The position numbers were made by a program, and so were the translations under genes. The notes under the pieces are model-generated. The model searched no databases. It saw only the letters and a list, made by a program, of their open reading frames with translations, and was not told the origin of the DNA. Positions 24,801 to 33,374 of a stretch of 39,265 nucleotides of DNA are shown piece by piece. The stretch is from Acidobacteriota bacterium (lineage in GTDB: Bacteria > Acidobacteriota > Terriglobia > Bryobacterales > Bryobacteraceae): NCBI GenBank assembly GCA_016178945.1, contig JACOSH010000365.1, forward strand, positions 4,427 through 43,691, written 5' to 3'. The first letter of the stretch is position 1, and each line of letters starts with the position of its first letter.

Positions 24801-25124
24801 ACATTCGTCCCGGCGACGGCAGGAGCGGACCCTACCTGAATACCGCCTGCTTCGCGGTTCCCCAGAACGGGACCTTCGGCAACGCCAGTCCCTCGGTCTA
24901 CCGCGACCCGGGTTCATGGGAAGTGAGCGGCGCCGCGTACAAGTACTTTCCGCTTTTCCGCGAAGGCATGAAACTGCGGATCCCTGTTCAACCATCCCAC
25001 CTGGAGCGGGGTGTACAACAACATCACCGTCCCGGCCACCTTCGGCAAGTTCATCGGGCAGGGCGCGCCGGGGCGCTGGACCGGTCCGCGAAGCATCCTC
25101 TTGCAGGCGCAGGTGCAGTGGTAG
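21821..25124 (+). CDS. Oar-like TonB-dependent receptor, frameshifted near the 3' end
   Basis: About 1100 residues: signal peptide, carboxypeptidase-regulatory-like domain (GTVRDASGAVVPNVSVALV...TTNTEGSYEFRILPPGAYTLTAEAPGFKK, given in part), plug (about residues 120-240) and outer-membrane beta-barrel. Such receptors import oligosaccharides or chelates with TonB energy. The frame breaks at about 24982: after MKLRI the gene's own frame goes out, while the +1 frame restores the expected end, LFNHPTWSGVYNN...LLQAQVQW, with stop at 25122-25124. The residues RAEAFN expected between them are absent, so a 17-base deletion is the simplest reading. The final aromatic residue needed for barrel assembly is then lost. 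Without the restored frame, translation would run on into the next gene and give a 1544-residue chimera. Could be a mutation or a sequencing/assembly error. GGAGG supports the start. Confidence 0.85.
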
Positions 25125-25219
25125 CTGGTGAAGGGACGGCGGCGCGGATCCGGGCGGACGCGGTCGGAAAAGCGCCCCTGATGCGGAGCCAGGAATCGGC
25201 GCCACTGATACGTCACGTC

Positions 25220-26455
25220 ATGAAACACCTGTTTTCTGCTCTACTTGTTCTCGCTATCGCGCCCAGAACCGAGGCAGAGGTCTTTCTGCGCAAGGCTGGC
25301 CAGGCGCAGTTCCCCATCGGCAGCTACGAGCTGCCGGGAACCGATGCAGCGCTTCGCGCCATGGCGGAAGCCGGCGTCAACCTGATTCGTTGCCGCGACA
25401 GGCGCGATCTGGACCGGGCCGCGGCGGTGGGCGTCCAGGGGTGGATTCCACTCCCGTTGCACGCCGGGACCGCCGGCGGCAGGCTGCGCGCGATGATTGA
25501 GGGGGTCCAGGACCATCCGGCGCTCGCGGTTTGGGAAGGCCCGGACGAGATCGTATGGAACTTCACAGCCAACAGCGGGCTGTTCCGCAACGGGACGTAT
25601 CCGGCTCGGGATGAATGGTGGCGCCAGACGCCCCTGGCCGTGGACTACTCCGAGCGGGAAGCCGCCAAGGTCATGCCGAACCTTCGCGCGGCGGCGGCGC
25701 TCCTCCGCCAAATGGACATCAGGAAGCGGCCCCTCTGGATCAATGAGGCCGCGCGTAGCGATCTCAAGTTCATCCGGCAGTACATCGATTCGATTGACAT
25801 CACCGGCTGCGACAGCTATCCGATCCACGCGGCCAATCGTAACGCTATCGCGGTCGCCGACTTCACCGAACGCTACAAGCGGGCAGGCCGGGGCCGCGCC
25901 GTGTGGATGGTGCTACAGGGCTTTGCCTGGGGCGAACTGGCCGGCCGCGACGAACCCGTGACGTATCCGGCTTTTGACGAGACGCGGCTCATGGCGTGGG
26001 CGTCGATCGCGCGCGGCGCCAAGGGTATCCTTTATTGGGGCATGGACGCCGCCCCGCCCAGACCGGCGTTCCGCGAGTCGCTCTACGCGATGACCAACGA
26101 ACTTGCCTCGCTCGATCCGTTCCTCACCACGCCGGAGGCGCCCGGTGTTCGTGTTGACCTGATAAACTCGGAGGGCTTCGACAGCCCCTCGCGCGGTGTG
26201 CGTCTGCTGTGCCGCCGTTCGGGCCGCGACTGGCTGGTGGGGTTGGTCAATGAAGACAATCGCCCTCATATGGGCGTCGTCGTCACCGGCTTGCGGGAGA
26301 TCGGCCGGCTCGACCTGCTGTACGGAAAGGAAACCGCCGAGGTCGTGCGCGGAGAGTTCGTCACCCGGATGCTGCCCTACGAAGTCAAGGTCTTTGCGAC
26401 CAGCCGCAAGTGGGAGTCGCCGCGCAAGCAGGGAAGGGATTTCGTCCAGCCGTAG
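25220..26455 (+). CDS. Exported TIM-barrel-like putative glycoside hydrolase
   Basis: 411 residues from MKHLFSALLVLAIAP, a signal peptide. Barrel-like alternation is seen: FPIGSYELPGTDAALRAMAEAG, VNLIRC, GWIPLPLHA, HPALAVWEGPDE, KRPLWINEAARSD, DITGCDSYPIH, WMVLQGFAWGE, ARGAKGILYWGMDA. The C-terminal 90 residues form a beta domain (VRLLCRRSGRDWLVGLVNEDN). Acidic residues at the strand ends (E in WEGPDE, E in INEAA) are candidates for a catalytic pair, but the family was not identified. It follows the TonB receptor by 95 bases and shares its reading frame, so the receptor frameshift formally fuses the two. The ATG at 25220 has no clear Shine-Dalgarno; the signal peptide decides the start. A partner in substrate breakdown is inferred from context. 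Confidence 0.8.
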   Translation: MKHLFSALLVLAIAPRTEAEVFLRKAGQAQFPIGSYELPGTDAALRAMAEAGVNLIRCRDRRDLDRAAAVGVQGWIPLPLHAGTAGGRLRAMIEGVQDHPALAVWEGPDEIVWNFTANSGLFRNGTYPARDEWWRQTPLAVDYSEREAAKVMPNLRAAAALLRQMDIRKRPLWINEAARSDLKFIRQYIDSIDITGCDSYPIHAANRNAIAVADFTERYKRAGRGRAVWMVLQGFAWGELAGRDEPVTYPAFDETRLMAWASIARGAKGILYWGMDAAPPRPAFRESLYAMTNELASLDPFLTTPEAPGVRVDLINSEGFDSPSRGVRLLCRRSGRDWLVGLVNEDNRPHMGVVVTGLREIGRLDLLYGKETAEVVRGEFVTRMLPYEVKVFATSRKWESPRKQGRDFVQP

Positions 26456-26485
26456 CCAGGAGCTTCTTCGCCGCAAGGAGGCCGT

Positions 26486-27805
26486 GTGAGCGTACCAGAT
26501 CGCCAATGGTGGATGTTTTGCCTGTTCCCCGCGATTACCATGTCGCTGGGCTGGGGCCTGCGCGGCTTTATTGGGGGAGGTCCACTGGGCGCCATGATCC
26601 CCGGCGCTCTGGTGGCGATGGCCCTGTCGATGCTCCTCGGCCGCGACGCTTCCTCGAGCGGGCTCATCGCGGCGTTCGGCGCGATCGGCATCGGCTTCGG
26701 TGGCGAGATGACCTACGGGCAGACGGTCGGTTTCATCATCAAACCGGAGACGTACGCCTGGGGACTCGCCGGCCTGACGCTGAAGGGCGCGGTCTGGGGC
26801 CTGCTCGGCGGCGCGGTGTTGGGGACGGCCCTGGTCGAGCGGCGATTCACCCGGACCCGGATTGCCATGGCGCTGGCGTCGATCATCGCCGGAACCTACG
26901 CGGGCTGGAAGTGGATCAACCAGCCCAAGCTGCTCTACTTCTCCGATCCGGTGAACAAGCCCCGCGCCGAAATCTGGGCCGGACTGCTTCTGGGAGCGCT
27001 GCTGTTTCTGGCCTGCCTGCGGCTGGCGGGCGACGCCAGAATTCCGGCCGGATTCGCGCTGGCCGGATTCATCGGCGGTGGAATCGGGTTTGGCCTGGGC
27101 GGAACTCTCATGACGCTCGGAATGCACCAGCCTTACCTGCAGCGCTGGAATCCGTGGTGGAAGATCATGGAGGTGGTCTTCGGATTCTGTTTCGGGCTGG
27201 GGCTCGGCATGTTCGCTTGGCGTCGCCGGCAGGAGCTGGCGGCCGGCGAACCCGTCGAAGCGGCGGCTCGGGCGCCGCGTATCTGGCTGCTGATCGGGGG
27301 CGCTGCCGTCGTCGTGGTGGACCTTTTCCTGGTGGAGTCCAATGTGAAACTTCGCTACTCGTACGTCGTGGCGGGTGTGCTCGTGTTGGCGGCGCTACAG
27401 GTGGTACGGAGCCTCACCTGGCAACTCGCGGTGACCGCCACATATTGTTTCGCGGCCATCGATTCGGTCAACTATTACTCCCGTGTTCGCAAGCTCGGTG
27501 ATCCCACGGTGGGATGGGGACTCGCCATTGCGACATCGCTGCTGCTCGCCTCCCTGCTCGCGCTGCGTCAGCGCCAGGCGAAGCCGCTGCTGCGGTGGTC
27601 GTACCTCTGGCTGACCTGGGCCTGCGTCGCCATCTCCTGGATCAAACTTCTCTTGCACCCCGATCCGGTGATCGGCGTGCCGGTGGAGATCGCCTTCACG
27701 CTCGCCGCCCTGCTGCTGACGTGGATCAGCGCAGGCACGCGGGCTGGCCGCGCGCTGGTTGGGGCCGCCGCGGCGTGCCTGTCGATCCCAGGCCGGTGGC
27801 CATGA
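26486..27805 (+). CDS. Polytopic membrane protein of unknown function
   Basis: 439 residues with about ten to twelve hydrophobic helices, so an inner-membrane protein. The start is GTG 26486, preceded by AAGGAGG. Two glycine-rich segments resemble each other: GFIGGGPLGAMIPG near residue 27 and GFIGGGIGFGLGGT near residue 197, each followed by helical stretches, which hints at internal duplication like that of transporters. Charged residues inside helices are few. I recognise no transporter family signature. It sits 30 bases after the barrel-like gene and before the Tat-exported barrel-like gene, so a role in moving a breakdown product across the inner membrane is plausible but unproven. The C-terminal tail is basic and short. 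Confidence 0.75.
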   Translation: MSVPDRQWWMFCLFPAITMSLGWGLRGFIGGGPLGAMIPGALVAMALSMLLGRDASSSGLIAAFGAIGIGFGGEMTYGQTVGFIIKPETYAWGLAGLTLKGAVWGLLGGAVLGTALVERRFTRTRIAMALASIIAGTYAGWKWINQPKLLYFSDPVNKPRAEIWAGLLLGALLFLACLRLAGDARIPAGFALAGFIGGGIGFGLGGTLMTLGMHQPYLQRWNPWWKIMEVVFGFCFGLGLGMFAWRRRQELAAGEPVEAAARAPRIWLLIGGAAVVVVDLFLVESNVKLRYSYVVAGVLVLAALQVVRSLTWQLAVTATYCFAAIDSVNYYSRVRKLGDPTVGWGLAIATSLLLASLLALRQRQAKPLLRWSYLWLTWACVAISWIKLLLHPDPVIGVPVEIAFTLAALLLTWISAGTRAGRALVGAAAACLSIPGRWP

Positions 27806-27914
27806 TGTGGCCGCTGGTGGAGGCGCTGTTGGCTGACGGAACGCAGAGGCGTTTAGGGGGCCAAGCCGCCCGGACTCGTCGAAGGGATTGGCCGGGAACG
27901 TCGCGGAGGGCCGG

Positions 27915-29366
27915 GTGAGGGCACAGGAACGAGGGGTTGAAGGCCGCCGGATCAGCCGCCGCCTGTTCCTGGCCGCGCCGGCGGCCGCGGCGGGTTTCAG
28001 CGCGCCGCCCCTGCCCATGGTTCCCTGGATTTTCCTGCAGAGCCCGATCGAGCGCTGGATGGCGGACTACCGGCGTACGTTCGACGCCTGGGCGGAAGGC
28101 GGCGTGCGTGGCATCGCCATCGGGTACATGCGTTTTGCCCAGAGCGACGGCGCTTCGATTCCGGCCTTCGCCGCCGACCCGCGCATCTATCGAGGCTTCG
28201 GCGTTGATCCTCCCGCCGCGCAGCCGCGCGATCCCGCCAAAGAGAAGCGTCTCCAGGCGATGCTCGACGATGCCGCCGCTCGCGGTTGGGAGATTCTCCT
28301 CTTCGGTCTCGGCCGAACTGGCGGCTCTCGGCCGCTCGCCGGCGACCCGTTCGATTCCATCGGATTCGCCGCCAGCGCGCAGGACGCGATGAACGCCTAT
28401 CCCCAGGCCCACGGCGTCATCCTCGACGGCCCCGGCGAACATCACTACGAGCTGGCGTTTCATCACGGCGGCGAGCTGTTCGAAATCCGCGAAGCGGAGA
28501 AGCCCCGCCTGGCCGTTCTCGGATACGACGTCGGCCGCATGGAGCGCGGCATCGCCCATTTGCGCGCTCGCTTCCATCACCTGACGCCGTCGATGGTGCG
28601 GTTCCATTCGCCGGGCGGGTTCCTCGGCGGGCTGGCTCTGTTCGATCTCAATGAGGACGCCCTGTACTGGCTGCGCACGCGGCAGGAGACCTCGCTCGGC
28701 TACCTGGCCGCCGTGCGGCGGCGGATCGATCAACTGAACCGAAAGGTGAAGCTCGGAGGCATCCCCCGTGCGCCGGCTTTTTCCGTTCTCACTTCCCAGG
28801 ACTACCTGCGAATCCATCCTTACTTCGACTACCTCCTTCCCAAGCACTATTTCTGGCATCGCGGGTTCGATGGCATGTACGGCACCGTGGCCCGTTGGGT
28901 GGCAAAGATTCACGAGTGGAATCCGGGCCTGACGGAGCCCGACTGCTTCGCCGTGGTCAAATCCTGGTTCGGGATCGACCTTCCCGGCATCCACACGCTC
29001 CAGGATCTGGAGATGGGTTTTCCGGACGAGTTCTTCGCCAGGCTGGTCTACGCCGAAACCCGGCGAGCGCTCGATGCCGTCAACGACGACAGCAAAGTGA
29101 TCGCGTGGGTTTCTACCGGCCGGCGTCCTCATGCCGGCGATCCCATGCCCGCGCAAGACCTGTACCGCATCCTGGTTTCGTCGCAGCAAGCCGGCCTGAA
29201 GCGCTTCCTATTTCATCCGGATCCGGACCTCGGCGTGGCCGAATGGAGCGTCATCTCCGGGTTGTGCGGGAAGAGGTGGAAGGAGACTCCCGGCGGCTAC
29301 TGGCCGCCCGATACGCCCCGGCCCGATTCGTTCAACGGGGGGAGAAGGCCGCCGGTCGCCCAGTGA
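27915..29366 (+). CDS. Tat-exported barrel-like protein of unknown function
   Basis: 483 residues from GTG 27915 (GGAGGG four bases upstream; a TTG at 27888 is an alternative). A twin-arginine signal (SRRLFLAAPAAAAGFSAPP) is followed by a large soluble domain. Features resemble glycosidase-like TIM barrels: WAEGGVRGIAIGYM, ARGWEILLFGLGR, AHGVILDGPGEHHYELAF, KLGGIPRAPAFSVLTSQDY, YFDYLLPKHYFWHRGFDGMYG. Acidic residues near strand ends are present, but no family is recognised and no catalytic pair can be named. It is last in the rightward run, 109 bases after the membrane-protein gene. That gap (27806-27914) shows only the ribosome-binding site. Confidence 0.75.
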   Translation: MRAQERGVEGRRISRRLFLAAPAAAAGFSAPPLPMVPWIFLQSPIERWMADYRRTFDAWAEGGVRGIAIGYMRFAQSDGASIPAFAADPRIYRGFGVDPPAAQPRDPAKEKRLQAMLDDAAARGWEILLFGLGRTGGSRPLAGDPFDSIGFAASAQDAMNAYPQAHGVILDGPGEHHYELAFHHGGELFEIREAEKPRLAVLGYDVGRMERGIAHLRARFHHLTPSMVRFHSPGGFLGGLALFDLNEDALYWLRTRQETSLGYLAAVRRRIDQLNRKVKLGGIPRAPAFSVLTSQDYLRIHPYFDYLLPKHYFWHRGFDGMYGTVARWVAKIHEWNPGLTEPDCFAVVKSWFGIDLPGIHTLQDLEMGFPDEFFARLVYAETRRALDAVNDDSKVIAWVSTGRRPHAGDPMPAQDLYRILVSSQQAGLKRFLFHPDPDLGVAEWSVISGLCGKRWKETPGGYWPPDTPRPDSFNGGRRPPVAQ

Positions 29367-29414
29367 GACCGGACAGAACGGGTTGCAAGGTCTTGCCGGG
29401 CGGTGTACCTGCCA

Positions 29415-29446
29415 AACCTGTCAGAGAGAGTGAGGACAGCATAACC
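29415..29446. repeat. Dispersed 32-bp motif, copy 2
   Basis: Second copy of the motif at 17251-17282 (26 of 32 bases equal). It lies in the 105-base convergent gap between the barrel-like gene and the second TonB receptor. The first part, AACCTGTCA, also occurs at 21695-21703 within the iclR promoter region. No clear terminator stem was found in this gap. Confidence 0.5.
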
Positions 29447-29471
29447 CTCCGAAGCCTTCCGCGGGAGAACA

Positions 29472-32400
29472 TCAAAACAGATACTTCAATCCGAACTGCA
29501 TCTCCCGGTTGTTGATCACCGTCGAGCTGATTCGCCCGAAGTCGGCCGAGCCCAGGCTGCGGCTGGGGGCGTTGAACTGGGCCGTGTTGGAGAAGTTGAA
29601 GGCTTCATATCGGAATTGCAGCTTGTGGCCTTCGCGGACTCGGAATTCCTTGAATAGCGCGAAGTCCCAGGTCTTCTGCGCGGGAGCGTCGAACAGCGAG
29701 ACACCGGCGTTGCCGTAGCCCTTGGGGCCTAGGTACAGGCCTTCGCCCGCGCAGCCGTCGCACTTGGAGCGGACGAATGCGGCGGTGTTGAACCAGCGGT
29801 CGATGGTGCGGCCCTCCATCACGCGGTCGACCTTCTGTCCCGGCGCGATGTGGGGGCGCGGCGAGCCTTGCGGTCCGGTGTTCTGCGAGTCGCCGGTCTG
29901 GGCGACGGTCACCGGAAGTCCCGAGGTGAGCTGCAGGATGCCGTTGACGGCCCAGCCGCCCAGAATCCAGTTGCGCGGGCCCCGTTCCTTGCGGAACCAG
30001 GGTAACTCCCAAATGTGGCTGAACACGAAACGGAAGCGCTGGTCGATCTGCGAGCGCCCGTAGTCGGCCTTGCGATTGCGGGGGTCCTGGGTGTAGTTGC
30101 TGCCGTAGGGGCCGCCCTCGTTGACGCTGTAGCCGATCGAGTTGGCGCGCTGGTAGTTGAAGGCCGCGTGGAAGGTGAGACCCTTGGAGTAGCGCTTCTC
30201 GGCGCGCATCTGGAGGGCGTTGTAGTTGGCGCTGGTCCAGGTCTCCAGGCGCCGCACGGTGCCCAGCGGCAACAACACCTCGGGCTGGCGGGAATCGGCA
30301 TAGAACTGAATCGGACGCCGCGCCTGCACAGCGCCCAGGCCGGGGTCCGGGTTGTTGTCGTTTTGCACGGGCATATCCAGGTTCGAGGCCTGGCTGCCCA
30401 CATAGCCGATGCCGGCCACGAAGTCCCGGCCGAAGCTCTTCTCGATCTCCGCCGTCCACTGCCAGATGTCGTTGTTCAAGTAGAGCGACCGCCCGCCGCG
30501 ATCCGCCTGCAGATTGCCCAGCATGACGACGGCCTGCGGCCCGCCGCCCACGGGCGATCCGGCGAAGGGGTTTTCGATAGTGGCGGTGGGGCGCCGCGTG
30601 TCGTTCTGGAAGACGGTGGAGCCCGAAAACGGCGGATTCAGTCCCAGGATGTTGAAATTGTTGGTCTGCTGCGGGCTGTAGAACTGGCCCGATCCCAGGC
30701 GCAGCACCAGGCTGTCGCTGAGCCGGTAGACCAGCCCCAGGCGCGGCATGAACTGGGTGAGGCTGATGTCGTACAGCTTGGCCGAGGCGTTGGGGTTGGG
30801 CGTCAACTTGGGTACGGGGCGTCCATTGACCACTCGCACGTCGTTGGTCTCGAACGAAAGATTGCGGATGCGCCCTCCGGCCTCGGTCACGGCGCCGTAG
30901 AAGTCCCAGCGAATTCCGTAGTTGAGAGTGAGGCGAGGTGTGACTTTGAAGTCGTCCAGCCAGTAGAGGCCCAGTTTCTGCTGCCGGATCTCCGAGAGCG
31001 GCGCGCCTTCGGCCGAATTGGCGTTCAGCGGATAGCCCAGTAGAAAGGCGGCGAACGCGTCGGGGATGTTGGCGATGTCGCGCGTGAACGTGACCTGGCC
31101 GCGCGGCAGGTTGGCCGCCAGGTTGTCGACCGGGCTGTTCCGGTACTGGCCGCCGAATTTGAAATTGTGTTTGCCGCGGTTGACCGTGACGCTGTCGGCG
31201 GCCTCATAGGTTTCGTTCACGTTGAACGTGACGTTGCCCGAGCCCGTGCCGGAGAAGCCCGTGATGGTGATGTTGGGAAGCCCTTCTTCGAGCGGGGTGA
31301 GTGTGCGGTTTCCGTCTCCGACCACGCGGAAGTCGAAACCCAGATCGCGGTGCGTGAAGCCTGTGTTGGTCTGAGTGGCAAGCTGGTTGGCCCGGATGCG
31401 GTTCAAGCCCGCCCGCAAGTCGTTCACCACGCGGGGACTGACGATCTTGGTATAGCCGAAGCCCGCATTCTGAGCGCGGTAGCCGACCACAAACCGGCTG
31501 ACGCGCTGCAGCGGATTGTTATCCCAGGCCGATTCGACGACGACATATCGTCCGAAAATGCGGTCGTTGTCGCTGAGCCGGTGATCGACGCGGGTGAGGT
31601 ATTGATCGCTATTCAACTCCTGGTCGTTGGTGCCGGCCAGGTTCAGCGTGCTGTTGGCGGCTTTGGCCTGTTCGTCGATGTTGGGATAGGGAATGAATCC
31701 GCCCTCCGGGAACGGGCTGGTGTTCTTGAAGGTCAGGATGTTGGTGGACACTTTGCTGATCAGGCTGGCTGGAATGACGTTATTGGGGAACGGCGCGCCG
31801 TCCCCGGGCAAGCCGATGGCCAGCGACGCCGCGGGGTTGGTGGCGCCGGGATACCAGCGGTTCCTGGGCTGCAGCAGCTCGGAGAAGTCGCCGCGGCGCA
31901 TGGCCAACGTCGGAACGGCCGCGCGCGCCGGCGTGGCGCGGACTTCCCGGCGGCCCTCATAGTTAACCAGCCAGAACGTGCGGTCCTTGATCAGCTTGCC
32001 CGAGGCCACGCCGCCGAACTGATTGCGGCGCAGCTTGTTCTTGGGCTGGCCGGGCGCCAGGAAGAACCCACGCGCGTCCAGCAGGTCGTTGCGCAGGAAT
32101 TCAAAGGCGGCGCCGTGAAGCTGGTTGGTCCCAGATTTGATCGCCACGTTGGCTTGCGCTCCGGAGTTCATCCCGTACTCGGCCGAATACACGGCGCTTT
32201 GGATCTTGAACTCCTCCACGGCCTCGATGGAGGGAGAGAAGAGCATCGCGCTCTTGAACCCATCCACCGCGGCCACGCCGTCCAGCGTGATGTTCTGATT
32301 GATGTCGCGCTGCCCGTTGGCCGACAGGCCCACGATCTGGCCGGGCATGGCGCGGACGCCGATGGTCTGCTGTCCGTCGATGCCCATCCGGCTGGTTCCG

Positions 32401-32870
32401 TATACCACGCCCGGCATCAAGGTGGCCAGTTGCCCGAAGTTCCGCCCGTTCAGCGGCAGTTCGACTACGCGTTTATGCTCTACTACCGAGCCGAAGGTGG
32501 CGTCTTCTGTGTGCAGGAGCAAAGGCGCGCCCGTGACCTCGACGGTTTCCACCTGCTGGCCGACCTGCATCTGAAAATCGATGCGCGCCTTCTGCTGCAA
32601 TTGCAGCTCGATGCCGCGGCGCAGCTCGGTCTTGAAGCCGGCCGCGGCGCAGGTGACTTCGTAGTCGCCCACTTCCAGCAGTGGGAAGACATAGTTGCCG
32701 GTTTCATTGGTAGTGGTCGTGCGCACATCGCCGCGGGCCGGACGCCGTGCCGTGACGGTGGCGCCGGGGATGGCCGCGCCCGAGCTGTCGGTTACTAACC
32801 CCAGGATCTGCGTGGATTCGGTTTGAGCCGCCGCGACCGCACACAGCCCCAGCCAAAGCAAGTTCCGCAT
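29472..32870 (-). CDS. Oar-like TonB-dependent receptor, intact
   Basis: 1132 residues from MRNLLWLGLCAVAAAQ. The carboxypeptidase-regulatory-like domain comes first (GLVTDSSGAAIPGATVTARRP...NETGNYVFPLLEVGDYEVTC, in part), then a plug with VVELPLNGRNFGQLATLMPGV (about residues 130-150) and a large beta-barrel that ends in the aromatic residue of GLKYLF, as needed for outer-membrane insertion. The typical RYEAFNFSNTAQFNAP segment near the C-terminus is complete, unlike in the first receptor. GGAGG four bases before the ATG fixes the start; an upstream in-frame ATG at 32891 lies inside a TATAAT -10 box (32895-32890). No good -35 was seen. Ligand unknown. Gene stands alone, convergent with the barrel-like gene. 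Confidence 0.93.
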   Translation of the reverse strand: MRNLLWLGLCAVAAAQTESTQILGLVTDSSGAAIPGATVTARRPARGDVRTTTTNETGNYVFPLLEVGDYEVTCAAAGFKTELRRGIELQLQQKARIDFQMQVGQQVETVEVTGAPLLLHTEDATFGSVVEHKRVVELPLNGRNFGQLATLMPGVVYGTSRMGIDGQQTIGVRAMPGQIVGLSANGQRDINQNITLDGVAAVDGFKSAMLFSPSIEAVEEFKIQSAVYSAEYGMNSGAQANVAIKSGTNQLHGAAFEFLRNDLLDARGFFLAPGQPKNKLRRNQFGGVASGKLIKDRTFWLVNYEGRREVRATPARAAVPTLAMRRGDFSELLQPRNRWYPGATNPAASLAIGLPGDGAPFPNNVIPASLISKVSTNILTFKNTSPFPEGGFIPYPNIDEQAKAANSTLNLAGTNDQELNSDQYLTRVDHRLSDNDRIFGRYVVVESAWDNNPLQRVSRFVVGYRAQNAGFGYTKIVSPRVVNDLRAGLNRIRANQLATQTNTGFTHRDLGFDFRVVGDGNRTLTPLEEGLPNITITGFSGTGSGNVTFNVNETYEAADSVTVNRGKHNFKFGGQYRNSPVDNLAANLPRGQVTFTRDIANIPDAFAAFLLGYPLNANSAEGAPLSEIRQQKLGLYWLDDFKVTPRLTLNYGIRWDFYGAVTEAGGRIRNLSFETNDVRVVNGRPVPKLTPNPNASAKLYDISLTQFMPRLGLVYRLSDSLVLRLGSGQFYSPQQTNNFNILGLNPPFSGSTVFQNDTRRPTATIENPFAGSPVGGGPQAVVMLGNLQADRGGRSLYLNNDIWQWTAEIEKSFGRDFVAGIGYVGSQASNLDMPVQNDNNPDPGLGAVQARRPIQFYADSRQPEVLLPLGTVRRLETWTSANYNALQMRAEKRYSKGLTFHAAFNYQRANSIGYSVNEGGPYGSNYTQDPRNRKADYGRSQIDQRFRFVFSHIWELPWFRKERGPRNWILGGWAVNGILQLTSGLPVTVAQTGDSQNTGPQGSPRPHIAPGQKVDRVMEGRTIDRWFNTAAFVRSKCDGCAGEGLYLGPKGYGNAGVSLFDAPAQKTWDFALFKEFRVREGHKLQFRYEAFNFSNTAQFNAPSRSLGSADFGRISSTVINNREMQFGLKYLF

Positions 32871-32942
32871 GACGCCTCCAGTGGCCGCCATTATATCTCC
32901 CGCACGGCGGCGGGGCCCCCTGTGGGCAGGTTTTGGCGGCGG

Positions 32943-33374
32943 TCAGACCGACTTCCCGCCTAACCCGAAATAGACGGCCGCCGCCAGCAGATGGCGATCA
33001 TTACTCCAGATTTCAGTGAATCCGGCCTCCCTGGCCGTAACCAGGTGCACGGCGTCTCCGGCGCGCACATGGGTGGAGGGCGGAAGCGACTTGGCGACTG
33101 CCTCCACGGCATGCAAGAGCCGCTCGGACAAAGGCAGTAGCGTCCAGATGCCGTCGCGAATGTCGTCGAGAAAGAGTGCCCGCCATTTCGCGGCTTCGTG
33201 AACACCGATCTTCCCTTCCCGGATCTGCCGCTGGAATACGCATGCCATTTCGGCGATACAGAGTGAGGAGGAGTACAGTCCAGAAGCGCCTCGGGCCAGC
33301 TTCCGCACCTCCCTGCCCTCCGGCTCGTTGAAGTAGCACTTCGCCAGGTACGCCGTGTCGAAGTACATCCTCAC
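32943..33374 (-). CDS. PIN-domain toxin (VapC-like)
   Basis: 143 residues. PIN-fold ribonuclease with the expected acidic residues: D6 (MYFDT), E42 (CIAEMA), D107 (AGDAVHL) and D126 (WSNDRHL), which together bind the metal ions for RNA cleavage. Length fits VapC toxins. The GTG start at 33374 overlaps the antitoxin stop codon by four bases (GTGA), as is usual in toxin-antitoxin pairs; an ATG two codons later is the alternative. The TonB receptor gene begins 72 bases downstream, apparently under its own -10 box. RNA target unknown; many VapC toxins cut tRNA or rRNA (family knowledge). Confidence 0.9.
   Translation of the reverse strand: MRMYFDTAYLAKCYFNEPEGREVRKLARGASGLYSSSLCIAEMACVFQRQIREGKIGVHEAAKWRALFLDDIRDGIWTLLPLSERLLHAVEAVAKSLPPSTHVRAGDAVHLVTAREAGFTEIWSNDRHLLAAAVYFGLGGKSV

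Noticed and set aside
21821-26455. A single 1544-residue TonB receptor-enzyme fusion
   Set aside because: About 80 residues at the junction are out-of-frame translation: the +1 frame gives the normal receptor end, and the second gene has its own ATG and signal peptide at 25220.
32871-32891. ATG at 32891 as start of the second TonB receptor
   Set aside because: It is part of a TATAAT box, while the ATG at 32870 has GGAGG at good distance and begins a signal peptide.
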